DNA of 64,000 bases. Source: Streptococcus pacificus (lineage in GTDB: Bacteria; Bacillota; Bacilli; Lactobacillales; Streptococcaceae). Positions 47,398-55,844 of this stretch are shown here, piece after piece. A program made the translations under genes and the position numbers. The stretch spans positions 1 to 64,000 of the forward strand of contig NZ_JAENBO010000002.1 in assembly GCF_016481305.1 (NCBI RefSeq), read 5' to 3'. The notes under the pieces were generated by a model, which was given only the letters and a program-made list of their open reading frames with translations, was not told the origin of the DNA and did not search any database. The first letter of the stretch is position 1; every line of letters begins with the position of its first letter.

Positions 47398-48369
47398 TTA
47401 TTCTTCCATTAACTGACTCGCTAAGCTGGCTGCACCAATAATGCCTGCATCATTTCCCAACTCCGCTATTTTAATTTTGGTTGATTGTCTAACTTGTGGG
47501 AAGGTAAATGTTTTAAAATATTTTTCAATACGAGCACGTAAAAATTCTCCAGCTGCAGATACCCCTCCACCAATCACAATACTATCAGGGTTTAAAATAT
47601 TACTAATATTGGCTGTAGCAAGACCGAGATAAAAACCTACTTTTTCCACAATACTGTTAGCAAAACTATCACCAGATTCGGCAGCAACAAAAATAGCCTT
47701 ACTTGTTACTTCTTCACCATTATCAAGCGCTAACTTAATCTTTGAATCTCCTTCATAGGCTTCTGCTAATTGACGTGCTACACGGACCACACCTGTTGCT
47801 GAAGCAACTGTTTCAAGACAGCCATGACTACCACAAGTACAAAGAAAACCATTGGTAGGTTCAACAATCATATGGCCAATTTCACCACCGGCACCAGCAA
47901 CACCATGAACAAGTTTGCCGTCAGTGATGATTCCACCACCCACACCAGTTCCAAGAGTCATAAAGACAACATCAGAATGATTATTGCCAGCACCAACCCA
48001 GCGTTCCCCTAAGGCTGCAACATTAGCATCATTATCAATGGCAAAAGGAATGCCAATTTCTCTTTCAATGACTGAGCCAACTTCTTGTGTTTTGGCCCAA
48101 TTGAGATTGTAGGCACCTGTCACCGTTTTTAACTGACGATCAACTGCTCCAGGAGAACCCATACCAATACCAACGAAATCATCCTTTGTCAGACCATAAA
48201 GATCTAAACGATGTTTAATAGACGCAACAATATCAGGAACAATATGTTTGCCATCTTCTAAAATATTGGTTTCAATTGCCCACTTTTCTTGAAGGTCACC
48301 TTCTAGTGTTAGAATACCAAATTTGATGGTGGTTCCACCTAAATCAATTCCTAGTAGCTTATTTGCCAT
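47398..48369 (-). CDS. glk: Glucokinase, ROK family
   Basis: A 323-aa ROK kinase phosphorylating glucose that was not imported by a PTS. ATP-binding GIDLGGTTIKFG, GMGSPGAVD, catalytic DNDANVAALGE, GTGVGGGII and the ROK zinc site CTCGSHGCLE. Start overlaps yqgQ by 11 nt; with the rhodanese gene it forms yqgQ-glk-rhodanese, an order common in Firmicutes. Confidence 0.95.
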   Translation of the reverse strand: MANKLLGIDLGGTTIKFGILTLEGDLQEKWAIETNILEDGKHIVPDIVASIKHRLDLYGLTKDDFVGIGMGSPGAVDRQLKTVTGAYNLNWAKTQEVGSVIEREIGIPFAIDNDANVAALGERWVGAGNNHSDVVFMTLGTGVGGGIITDGKLVHGVAGAGGEIGHMIVEPTNGFLCTCGSHGCLETVASATGVVRVARQLAEAYEGDSKIKLALDNGEEVTSKAIFVAAESGDSFANSIVEKVGFYLGLATANISNILNPDSIVIGGGVSAAGEFLRARIEKYFKTFTFPQVRQSTKIKIAELGNDAGIIGAASLASQLMEE

Positions 48370-48568
48370 TTTCTTTTTCCTCTTCTATCCTGTGCTCTCG
48401 CCTTAAAATCAATTCAGCAATCAGATAATCATCTTTTTCAATCAAGCCATTATCATAGAGTCGTTCTAACTCAATTTTCATCATTTCAATATCATAAAGA
48501 CGCTTGCCGAGATAGACAAAAATGCCAAAATGCTTTAGTAACTGCTGCACATCATAAAGTGTTTTCAT
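48359..48568 (-). CDS. yqgQ: YqgQ family (DUF910) protein
   Basis: A 69-aa helical protein with the family motif FGIFVYLGKRLYDIEMM and a charged C-terminus. Family members form a three-helix bundle and may bind nucleic acid; function unknown. Upstream of glk and overlapping it. The promoter -10 ends 6 nt before the ATG and there is no Shine-Dalgarno, predicting leaderless translation. Confidence 0.85.
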   Translation of the reverse strand: MKTLYDVQQLLKHFGIFVYLGKRLYDIEMMKIELERLYDNGLIEKDDYLIAELILRREHRIEEEKENGK

Positions 48569-48574
48569 ACACTG

Positions 48575-48603
48575 ATTTTACCAAAAAGAGCCCCTTTTTT
48601 CAA
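48575..48603 (-). promoter_or_regulatory. yqgQ-glk promoter, predicted leaderless
   Basis: Minus strand: -35 TTGAAA (48598-48603), 17-nt spacer, -10 TAAAAT (48575-48580); ATG at 48568-48566. Confidence 0.72.
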
Positions 48604-48644
48604 GATATAATGCAATCGGTTTCTATAAAAGAGTAATTGTTGGC

Positions 48645-48680
48645 AATAAAAAAACCTAGAAAAATTTTCCTAGGCTTTTT
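48645..48680 (-). terminator. dpr terminator
   Basis: Stem CCTAG/CTAGG extended by an A/T inner stem across one mismatch, with T7 on the minus strand, a few nt after the dpr stop. Confidence 0.78.
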
Positions 48681-48688
48681 GGTTATCA

Positions 48689-49222
48689 TTATCTAATTCC
48701 TGGTTTATTGCCAAGCTCTGCTTGAAGCATCCATAATGTTTTTTCTGCATCAGTTTGAGCTGCTACAAATAAATCATTTGAAGGATCATCGCCTTCTTCA
48801 TCCGTCACATCTAGACCTACTTGGTAAAGGTTAGCTAAATAGCTATAAACTTCTACCAAACGATTTAAGTGATCTTCAATAGTTTTATCAAAAGAACCAG
48901 GTACTTCTTCTAGTTTAGAGTGCTCATCAAATTCTTTAAGAGTAGAATAAGGTGCTCCTCCGATAGTAATTAAACGTTCACTAATTTCATCAAGATGTTC
49001 ATTTAAACCATCCATTAACTCATCCATTTTTGGATGAAGATGGAAGAATCCTCTTCCTCTCATATACCAGTGGATTTGGTGAACGATTGAAGCCGCCTTA
49101 GAAAGATCAGCAACAGTTTGATTTAAGACCGCTTTTGTTTTAGAATTGCTTTCTGTTTCTTCCTTTTTTGTAATGTTATGAACGACTGATGCATAAATTT
49201 TTTCAACACTAATTGTACTCAT
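48689..49222 (-). CDS. dpr: Dps-like peroxide resistance protein Dpr
   Basis: A 177-aa ferritin-like Dps/Dpr. The inter-subunit ferroxidase site is marked by the histidine in HQIHWYMRG and by [23 protein letters not shown]. Twelve subunits store iron and prevent hydroxyl-radical formation, vital in catalase-negative streptococci. GGAGAG precedes the ATG. A near-perfect PerR box lies between promoter and start codon. Confidence 0.94.
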   Translation of the reverse strand: MSTISVEKIYASVVHNITKKEETESNSKTKAVLNQTVADLSKAASIVHQIHWYMRGRGFFHLHPKMDELMDGLNEHLDEISERLITIGGAPYSTLKEFDEHSKLEEVPGSFDKTIEDHLNRLVEVYSYLANLYQVGLDVTDEEGDDPSNDLFVAAQTDAEKTLWMLQAELGNKPGIR

Positions 49223-49235
49223 ATTTCTCTCCTTA

Positions 49236-49252
49236 TTTAGAATTATTATTAT
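49236..49252. promoter_or_regulatory. PerR box at dpr
   Basis: TTTAGAATTATTATTAT matches the streptococcal per-box ATTAGAATTATTATAAT at 15 of 17 positions. It lies just downstream of the dpr transcription start, so PerR would act as a road-block that is lifted by peroxide. Confidence 0.8.
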
Positions 49253-49262
49253 TTACATTTTT

Positions 49263-49291
49263 ATTGTAACGCTTTTCTGATTAAAAAGCAA
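49263..49291 (-). promoter_or_regulatory. dpr promoter
   Basis: Minus strand: -35 TTGCTT (49286-49291), 17-nt spacer, -10 TACAAT (49263-49268). Confidence 0.75.
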
Positions 49292-49317
49292 CTGTTTTGA
49301 TTGTTTTAGAAACTATT

Positions 49318-49325
49318 TTCGAATA
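49318..49325 (+). promoter_or_regulatory. cin-box (ComX box) of comC
   Basis: TTCGAATA, differing from TACGAATA only at position 2. It ends 7 nt before the comC ATG. Its presence supports comC as a late-competence gene recognised by the alternative sigma factor ComX. Confidence 0.78.
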
Positions 49326-49332
49326 AAGAATT

Positions 49333-49863
49333 ATGACCTTTTTCATAAAACGATTATATTTCTTCTGTCAAGCCTTTAAGAATGGCTTAAGCAAACAAAA
49401 AGTCTATCTTTCAAGACCAAAGATAGTTACCTCCCTACTATTAGTTATGATGATTGCTTTATTAATAATAGTTAAATGGGAGATTATCACAAATACTACA
49501 CCACTCATTTGGATAATAGGCATCAGTTTATTACTCAGTCTTTATGATATTTTTTACCAAGAATATCCTGTCATTATTTGGGTGATATTTACTTTGAGTA
49601 CAATCCTTTTTTATCCTATAACACTGACTGCGATCACTTTATTTTTACTGGCTCTTTTAGCAGAATTTCGAGAGATTAAAATAGGAAGTGGTGATTTGTT
49701 TTACCTTAGTACAATCAGTCTAACTATTACTATTTGGCAACTCTCTTGGCTCATTCAACTGGCAAGTCTCATGGGAATACTAATCATTTTACTAGGGCAA
49801 AACAATAAAAGACCTGTTCCCTTCATTCCCTTTTTGACCTTGGCTTATTGCCTTATCCTTTAA
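49333..49863 (+). CDS. comC: Prepilin peptidase ComC, short form lacking the N-terminal zinc/methylase domain
   Basis: A 176-aa membrane protein matching the C-terminal part of type IV prepilin peptidases (family A24). Both catalytic aspartates are present: D72 in SLYDIFYQEYP and D121 in the GxGD motif IGSGDLF; RPVPFIPFL near the end is also typical. Family members are usually ~215-230 aa; the missing part is the N-terminal segment with two CxxC pairs linked to N-methylation. The cin-box directly before this ATG argues that the short form is the native product. It would process the ComG pseudopilins needed for DNA uptake. Divergent from dpr. Confidence 0.82.
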   Translation: MTFFIKRLYFFCQAFKNGLSKQKVYLSRPKIVTSLLLVMMIALLIIVKWEIITNTTPLIWIIGISLLLSLYDIFYQEYPVIIWVIFTLSTILFYPITLTAITLFLLALLAEFREIKIGSGDLFYLSTISLTITIWQLSWLIQLASLMGILIILLGQNNKRPVPFIPFLTLAYCLIL

Positions 49864-50262
49864 AACACAAAAGGTATTTTATAAACTTCTGTTGCCACTT
49901 CACCCAATTACCAGTTAGTTGAAAGAAAAATGATCCCCTTATAAGCCATTTTTCTAAATTAAAAAAGATATGGTTTTAAATGACATTAAAGACTAGTTTT
50001 CTTATAAAATGTGATGTCTTTTTTGATCATAGTGGTCATCCATTTTTATTGGATTTTCTCCTGTTTTGGAGAGATAAAGATACACTCGTTAAGATAAAGT
50101 TGCCAGTCAACACAGACTCATTTCGTATCTAGTGAATAAGCTTTTTAAAACATAGTAAAACACTCCTGATTCAATCTTACTTGATGTCATCAGAAGTGTT
50201 TTTATTGCGTCTCATTCGATTAGCGCTGTAGTATTAATCATTTGCCCTATCGCTACTTTTAA
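49864..50262. other. Gene-free region between comC and pdhC
   Basis: 399 bp with stop codons in every frame and no ORF of note. The only clear element is the pdh terminator (50157-50205). No repeat or mobile-element remnant recognised. Confidence 0.6.
50157..50205 (-). terminator. PDH operon terminator (candidate)
   Basis: 14-bp stem AAAACACTTCTGAT/ATCAGGAGTGTTTT with one wobble pair and an 18-nt loop, about 57 nt after the pdhC stop. The T run is provided by the stem end. Confidence 0.6.
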
Positions 50263-51483
50263 TTAAAATAACAATTGGTAAGGATCTTCTAAATAATCAA
50301 CAACACTTCCCAAAAACTCTGCAGCAGGTGCCCCATCTATAATCTGATGGTCAAATGTTAGACTGAGTGGAAGATAAGATTTTTTCACCAGTTGATCATT
50401 TGAATCTAAATCCAGTTGTTTTTGGGTTTGGCCAACTCCAAGGATTGCAACTTCAGGTGAATTAAGTATTGGAGTGAAATATTCAACACCTGCAGCTCCT
50501 AAGTTGGTAATTGAAAATGTTGAACCAGAATAAAGGTTTGAAGGAAGTGTGCCTTTACGCGCCTGAGTTGATAATTCTTTAATAGACTGACCTAATTCTG
50601 ATAATGTCATTTTATCAGCATTTTTAATGACAGGTACAACAAGTCCATCATCAAGTGAGGTAGCCATACCGATATGAATTTCTTCATTGGTGATTAATTG
50701 ACCATTTGAATACCAAACATTGATATTTGGATGATTTCTCAATGCTTTGGTAACTGCCTTAGTGAGTAAAGTTGTTATGCCAAGTTCACCATTTTCCAAT
50801 GGCATTTTGACACGTCCTTTAATTTCTGTTCTAAAATCAAGTAATGATGTGATGTCTGCTTTCCTATGTAGGGTTAGTTGCGCTGCATTTTGCAAACTAG
50901 ACATCATTCTTGTTGCAATTGTCTTACGCATACCTTCAAGACCAGTTCCATAAACTTGATTATTTTGAACTTGTGTTTGTAAGACAGAGTCTGTGCTTGG
51001 TTTAAAGTTTTCAACATCCCTTCTTGTGATACGACCATTTCCTCCGGTTCCAGGGATTTCTTCAATGTTATAGCCTTTTTCTTTAGCAATTTTTCTTGCC
51101 AAAGGGGTAATGAAAATCCGATCTGATCCTGAACCTTTAGTTGCTATTTTTTTGACTTCAGTGGTTGAAGTTGATTCCTTATCAGCTGACTGCTTTTCAG
51201 GCTCAGCTTTCTGGTCTTGTCCCTCTTGCAAAGGAAGTTCTTCTCCTTCTTGTCCAATGAAAGCTATTGGTTCTTTACATTTTACAGTATCTCCTGCTTC
51301 ATAAAGAATTTTTAAGACCGTTCCAGATGCAGGACTTTCAACATCACTGGTTAATTTTTCTGAACTAATTTCTAAGATGGGTTGTCCAGTTGAAACAGCA
51401 TCTCCTTCTTTTACCAACCAATTGTTAATAACACCTTCTGTCATGGTTAGTCCAAGTTTGGGCATTACTACTTCTTTAGCCAT
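50263..51483 (-). CDS. pdhC: Dihydrolipoamide acetyltransferase, E2 of pyruvate/acetoin dehydrogenase
   Basis: A 406-aa E2: one lipoyl domain (1-75, lipoyl lysine K43 in SSEKLTSD), an acidic linker, a peripheral-subunit-binding domain (about 120-155, FITPLARKIAKEKG), and the catalytic domain with LTFDHQIIDGAP (HxxxDG). Transfers the acetyl group to CoA. AGGGAGG precedes the ATG. Last gene of pdhD-pdhA-pdhB-pdhC. Acetoin dehydrogenase (acoC) is the alternative name; sequence alone cannot separate them firmly. Confidence 0.92.
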   Translation of the reverse strand: MAKEVVMPKLGLTMTEGVINNWLVKEGDAVSTGQPILEISSEKLTSDVESPASGTVLKILYEAGDTVKCKEPIAFIGQEGEELPLQEGQDQKAEPEKQSADKESTSTTEVKKIATKGSGSDRIFITPLARKIAKEKGYNIEEIPGTGGNGRITRRDVENFKPSTDSVLQTQVQNNQVYGTGLEGMRKTIATRMMSSLQNAAQLTLHRKADITSLLDFRTEIKGRVKMPLENGELGITTLLTKAVTKALRNHPNINVWYSNGQLITNEEIHIGMATSLDDGLVVPVIKNADKMTLSELGQSIKELSTQARKGTLPSNLYSGSTFSITNLGAAGVEYFTPILNSPEVAILGVGQTQKQLDLDSNDQLVKKSYLPLSLTFDHQIIDGAPAAEFLGSVVDYLEDPYQLLF

Positions 51484-51497
51484 AATGTACCTCCCTT

Positions 51498-52529
51498 CTA
51501 TGCTTTCAAATCTTCAATGAGTTCAGAAGCACTATTTAATACTTTTTGAGCATCAGGAATATACATTTGTTCAAGATTTGAGGCAAATGGAACGGGTACA
51601 TTAGGAGCACAGACACATTTAATTGGTCCATCCAAATAATCAAATGCTTCATCCGTAACAACAGAAGCAATATCAGTTGCAGTGTTGTTATGAGGGTTAG
51701 CTTCATCAACCACAATCAATCGACCAGTTTTCTTAACAGATTCAATGATAGTTTCCTTGTCCCATGGTGCAACTGTTCGAAGATCAATAACTTCAACTGA
51801 AATACCATCTTTCTCAAGCTTGTCAGCTACTTCGAAAGCAACATATAACATTTTACCAATGGTGACAATTGTTAAGTCCTTCCCTTCTCTTTTTACTTCA
51901 GCTTTTCCAATTGGAACAGTATAATAGTCCTCTGGCACATCACCTTTCATACCATATAAGGTTTTATCTTCTGAGAAAATAACAATATTATCATCTTCAA
52001 TCGCTGATAATAATAAGCCCTTAGCGTCATAAGGTGTTGCTGGAACAACTACTTTGATTCCAGGAATGGCACCAAAAAGACCATAGTATGAACCTGAGTG
52101 TTGAGCGGCTGCAGATGCTCCAGCACCATGCATGGTTCTAACAGTCATCGGAACTTTTGCCTTTCCGCCAAACATATAGCGCATTTTCGACCCTTGCCCT
52201 AATAAAGCATCAAAACAAAAACCGATAAAGTCATTAAACATTAATTCAGGGACTGGTCGTAAACCAGTTAAGGCCATCCCTACAGAGGCGGACATATAAC
52301 CATGTTCTGAAATTGGGGTATCAATGACACGATCACGACCATATTTAGGCATCAATCCTTTAGTGACGCCCATAACACCTCCCCATGCCTCTTGATTTTC
52401 ATCTTCAAGGTGATTTACCGTGACTCCACCAGCTATATCTTCACCAAGTAGAACCACAGTGTCATCTTTTGCCATTGCTTGATCAAGTGCTTCATTAATA
52501 GCCTTCATAAATAATACTTGTCTAGACAT
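51498..52529 (-). CDS. pdhB: Pyruvate/acetoin dehydrogenase E1 beta subunit
   Basis: A 343-aa transketolase-like subunit: LFMKAINEALDQAM, LLGEDIAGGVTVNHL, RVIDTPISEHGYMSASVGMA and the C-terminal IVVDEANPHNN. Forms the alpha2beta2 E1 that decarboxylates the 2-oxo substrate with ThDP. AAGGAGG precedes the ATG; gap of 18 nt from pdhA. Confidence 0.94.
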   Translation of the reverse strand: MSRQVLFMKAINEALDQAMAKDDTVVLLGEDIAGGVTVNHLEDENQEAWGGVMGVTKGLMPKYGRDRVIDTPISEHGYMSASVGMALTGLRPVPELMFNDFIGFCFDALLGQGSKMRYMFGGKAKVPMTVRTMHGAGASAAAQHSGSYYGLFGAIPGIKVVVPATPYDAKGLLLSAIEDDNIVIFSEDKTLYGMKGDVPEDYYTVPIGKAEVKREGKDLTIVTIGKMLYVAFEVADKLEKDGISVEVIDLRTVAPWDKETIIESVKKTGRLIVVDEANPHNNTATDIASVVTDEAFDYLDGPIKCVCAPNVPVPFASNLEQMYIPDAQKVLNSASELIEDLKA

Positions 52530-52547
52530 TGTAAATCCTCCTTCATA

Positions 52548-53621
52548 TTATTCTGCAAAGACGTCTTCTAATAAGGCTTCTGGTTTAGGAATTGGACTTT
52601 CTTGGGCAAATGCAATTGCTGCTTCTATGTCGTCTTCAGAGTCTTTCTTAATTTCTAATAGCTCTTCTTCTGTGAGTATGCCTTCTTTCAAAACATAATC
52701 CTTGAAAACTTCTAAAGCATCGACATCAGCCCAATCTTTTTCAATCCCTTCTGGAGCTTTGTATTTCTGCTCATCTCCCTCAAAGTGTCCGTAATTACGA
52801 TAAGTTACTGCTTCAATTAAAGTTGGCCCTTGACCACTGCGAGCGCGTTCAATAGCATCTTTAGCAACTTCATAAACTGCAAATAAATCTTTACCATTGA
52901 CGCGGACACCAGGCATATTATATGCTAACGCTCTTTCAGCAATTGTTGGCGAACCGGATGAATACCATTGAGGTGTCGATTCGGCAAATAGATTGTTTTC
53001 ATTAACAAAGATAACAGGAAGTTTCCAAATAGAGGCCATATTCAAACATTCATGGAAGTTTCCTTCATTGGCAGCACCATCTCCAAAGAAACAGACTGCT
53101 ACACTATCAGTTTTTAAATATTTATTGCGCATGGCAGCTCCGATAGCTAATCCAAAACCGCCACCAACCATTCCGTTAGCTCCCAGAATTCCCTTATCTA
53201 AGTCAGCAATATGCATGGAGCCACCTTTACCTTTACCGAGACCGGTAGATTTACCAAAAATCTCCGCCATCATTCCTTTAAGGTCTCCACCTTTTGCAAC
53301 ACAATGACCATGACCTCTATGTGTTGAAGTGATATAATCTGCATCTGTTAGATTAGCACAAACACCAGTAGCAATAGCTTCCTCACCAGCGTATAAATGA
53401 ACAAATCCTGGAATGTCACCCGCCGCAAAGAAGCGACGGGCACTCTCTTCAAAATTGCGGATATCCCACATTAACTTGTAAATGGATTTCACTTTTTCTT
53501 TTGGGATATCTCCTGCTTGTAAATCCTCAATAGTTTTAACGGTAACATCAAAAGTTTCAAAGGTATTTAGTTGACGTTTTGACGCCATCAACTCTTGTGG
53601 TAAGTCTTGATAATGTGACAT
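52548..53621 (-). CDS. pdhA: Pyruvate/acetoin dehydrogenase E1 alpha subunit
   Basis: A 357-aa subunit. The ThDP/Mg motif is intact: FFGDGAANEGNFHECLN ending in FVNENN; phosphorylation-loop-like GKGKGGSMHIAD and YRNYGHFEGD are also present. Two consecutive ATGs; AAGGAGG is 4 nt from the first and 7 nt from the second (53621), which is preferred. Confidence 0.94.
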   Translation of the reverse strand: MSHYQDLPQELMASKRQLNTFETFDVTVKTIEDLQAGDIPKEKVKSIYKLMWDIRNFEESARRFFAAGDIPGFVHLYAGEEAIATGVCANLTDADYITSTHRGHGHCVAKGGDLKGMMAEIFGKSTGLGKGKGGSMHIADLDKGILGANGMVGGGFGLAIGAAMRNKYLKTDSVAVCFFGDGAANEGNFHECLNMASIWKLPVIFVNENNLFAESTPQWYSSGSPTIAERALAYNMPGVRVNGKDLFAVYEVAKDAIERARSGQGPTLIEAVTYRNYGHFEGDEQKYKAPEGIEKDWADVDALEVFKDYVLKEGILTEEELLEIKKDSEDDIEAAIAFAQESPIPKPEALLEDVFAE

Positions 53622-53651
53622 CATAAATCCTCCTTCACTAATGCTCTAGAT

Positions 53652-54992
53652 TTATTGGGTAACGACATTTTTTGAGACTTCTTGAATAAGTTCTGATACT
53701 GTAGGGTGGGCAAAGATAGATTCAACGACTTGGTCGTAGGTCGCTTCAGCATCTTTCAAAAGAATGAGACTCTGCAATAGATCCGTGCTATGAGGCCCAA
53801 CAATAATAGCCCCTAAAATGAGATGGTATTTTTTCTCTGAAATCAGTTTAACGAATCCCTTTGTTTCATTTGAAGCAATTGCTCGACCATTATATGAAAA
53901 AGGAAGTTCCTTAACGATTAGATCATAACCAGCTTCTTTGGCCTCGGCTTCTGATAAACCAAAAGAGGCCACTTCAGGATTTGTATATAACGCTCTAGGA
54001 ACAGAGGTTTGATCAAGTACTTCCTCAGCATTTCTTAGAATGGCTTTTACAGCTTTAATCCCTTCTTTACTAGCAACATGCGCTAACATATACGAATCAA
54101 TGAGATCTCCAATGGCGTAAACTCCTGCCTGAGAGGTTTCATAATAATCATCCACTTTTACAAATTTCCGACTTGTCAACTCCAAGCCCATTGCTTGAGC
54201 CAAATCAAGGTTGGGCTTACGTCCAGTCGCAACTAGTAAGTGACTGTAATCAATTTCTTTAGAGTCTAAAACGACTTTATCATTCGTGATTGCTTGAATT
54301 TTGGCATGCTCAAAAATCTTAACACCCAAGTTGGATGTTAATTCTTTTTTTATTATCTTGCGAGCAGCCTCATCCTCTGTCAGTAAAATCTGAGGAGCTA
54401 CTTCAACAACCGTTACATCGACTCCTAATGGTGCCATGGCAAAGGCTAACTCAATAGCAATAACACCACCACCAATGATTACTAATTTTTGAGGCAATTC
54501 TTTGACATCAAAAAAGGTATCTGTCGTCAAATAGGGAACCTTATCAATGCCATCGATTGGTGGAACAAATGGGTGGCTACCCGTTGCTAAGATAACGTTT
54601 TTCCCTGAAAACAGCTGATTATTGACTTTAAATTGTTTGTCTTTAACAAACTCAGCTTCTCCTTCAATAAAATCAATGTTTAATCCTTTGAAGGTTGAAT
54701 GAATTCCTGCCTGTAAAGTTGATACCACCTGATTTTTACGATCAACTAATTTTGAAAAATCAATCCTCCTTATTTCTGAATCAATGCCAAATTGTTTGGC
54801 TTCCTTAAACGTTTGAAGCCAGTGACTGTGTTGTAAATAGGCTTTGGACGGAATACAGCCTACATTTAAACAGGTACCGCCAATTTTAGAGCGCTCAATA
54901 ACGGCTACCTTTTTTCCATTTTTAGCTGCTTCTTCCGCTGCTACATAACCACCTGGCCCCGCACCTATAATTAAAATGTCATATTGTTTCAC
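53652..54992 (-). CDS. pdhD: Dihydrolipoamide dehydrogenase (E3)
   Basis: A 446-aa flavoenzyme without an N-terminal lipoyl domain. FAD-binding ILIIGAGPGGYVAAEEAA, redox disulfide C41/C46 in GGTCLNVGCIPSK, NAD-binding VIIGGGVIAIELA and the C-terminal interface motif FAHPTVSEL with the catalytic histidine. Reoxidises lipoamide on E2. First gene of the operon, behind a promoter carrying a perfect cre site. Confidence 0.95.
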   Translation of the reverse strand: MKQYDILIIGAGPGGYVAAEEAAKNGKKVAVIERSKIGGTCLNVGCIPSKAYLQHSHWLQTFKEAKQFGIDSEIRRIDFSKLVDRKNQVVSTLQAGIHSTFKGLNIDFIEGEAEFVKDKQFKVNNQLFSGKNVILATGSHPFVPPIDGIDKVPYLTTDTFFDVKELPQKLVIIGGGVIAIELAFAMAPLGVDVTVVEVAPQILLTEDEAARKIIKKELTSNLGVKIFEHAKIQAITNDKVVLDSKEIDYSHLLVATGRKPNLDLAQAMGLELTSRKFVKVDDYYETSQAGVYAIGDLIDSYMLAHVASKEGIKAVKAILRNAEEVLDQTSVPRALYTNPEVASFGLSEAEAKEAGYDLIVKELPFSYNGRAIASNETKGFVKLISEKKYHLILGAIIVGPHSTDLLQSLILLKDAEATYDQVVESIFAHPTVSELIQEVSKNVVTQ

Positions 54993-55032
54993 TTTTTCAC
55001 TCCTTTCTTAAATCTTAAAGTAGCAAAAAATT

Positions 55033-55047
55033 AGAAAACGTTTTCAT
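55033..55047. promoter_or_regulatory. cre site (CcpA) at the PDH promoter
   Basis: Minus strand ATGAAAACGTTTTCT fits the consensus WTGNAANCGNWNNCW at every defined position. It begins right at the predicted transcription start, where CcpA binding blocks transcription; this predicts repression of the complex by glucose. Confidence 0.85.
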
Positions 55048-55054
55048 CAATTTA

Positions 55055-55083
55055 ATTATAGCACTCTTAAAATATAAGTTCAA
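55055..55083 (-). promoter_or_regulatory. pdhDABC promoter
   Basis: Minus strand: -35 TTGAAC (55078-55083), 17-nt spacer, -10 TATAAT (55055-55060). Confidence 0.82.
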
Positions 55084-55236
55084 AAAAATAGCCCGAATTA
55101 TTTTGTCAAGTAAAACAAATAATTTATCTCACCTACTCACCCTTTTTACGCCATTTAAAATAGTTCAAATAGTTGTTATCAAATTGATAGTGCATAAGCC
55201 ATCCTTCTTAGATTCTCATTGAAAGGAAATATGTCA

Positions 55237-55276
55237 TCATAAAAAACCTCTGTTTTAAAACAGAGGTTTTTTATGA
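55237..55276 (-). terminator. vanZ terminator, perfect 40-bp palindrome
   Basis: 20-nt arms meeting at 55256/55257 with no mismatch; core CCTCTG/CAGAGG and T6 run. The vanZ TAA lies at the centre, so the last codons are read through the hairpin. Confidence 0.85.
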
Positions 55277-55776
55277 CGTTGATGCTGATGTTTCATCCAT
55301 TTATAAGTCAATAAAGCTAGTAAACCACCGAGTGTATTGGTCCATAAATCATCAATTTCAAAAACGCGATTTGCATCAATTAGAAGGTCTAAAATTACTT
55401 GAGTTGACTCAATCCCCAAGCTTATGAAAAAACTAATCAAGATAACTTTTTTAACTGTGCTTATTCTTGGAAACAAGAACAAAATACCTAAAACAAATGG
55501 GTAAAGTAGCAAAACATTAGTGAGATTTTGAAAAATAATCCAGAGCAATTCCCAACTGTTTGCCGCTTGACTGGCATTAATCACTGAGTTAAAAGGTGTT
55601 AAAAGAACTACAACACGACCATAATGTTCTATCCCGGGTGTCTCAAACCCTGAAATATCAATCTGAGGCGTAAAACAAAGTAGGGCAATTAAGAAAGCAT
55701 AAAGTCCTACCAAAAAGAACATCAGAAAACGATAGTTGGGTTTTAAATGAAACTGTCGATCAACGATTCTTTTCAA
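55255..55776 (-). CDS. VanZ-like family membrane protein
   Basis: A 173-aa membrane protein with four or five helices and the VanZ-type features VLLTPFNSVINA, NVLLLYPFVLGILFLF, SLGIESTQVILD and DLWTNTLGG. VanZ itself gives low-level teicoplanin resistance; most chromosomal members have no known role. The start is a TTG (55776) about 10 nt after AAGGA; no ATG fits better. Single gene between the PDH operon and rlmN. Confidence 0.85.
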   Translation of the reverse strand: MKRIVDRQFHLKPNYRFLMFFLVGLYAFLIALLCFTPQIDISGFETPGIEHYGRVVVLLTPFNSVINASQAANSWELLWIIFQNLTNVLLLYPFVLGILFLFPRISTVKKVILISFFISLGIESTQVILDLLIDANRVFEIDDLWTNTLGGLLALLTYKWMKHQHQRHKKPLF

Positions 55777-55844
55777 ATGAGTTAAATCCTTCCTCTTTTT
55801 TTGTTCAATTTGACATCAACAATAAAATCTACTCGTTTAGCTTG

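Noticed and set aside
49864..50262. Possible decayed gene or small RNA between comC and pdhC
   Set aside because: No frame, repeat or promoter-terminator pair could be supported beyond the pdh terminator.
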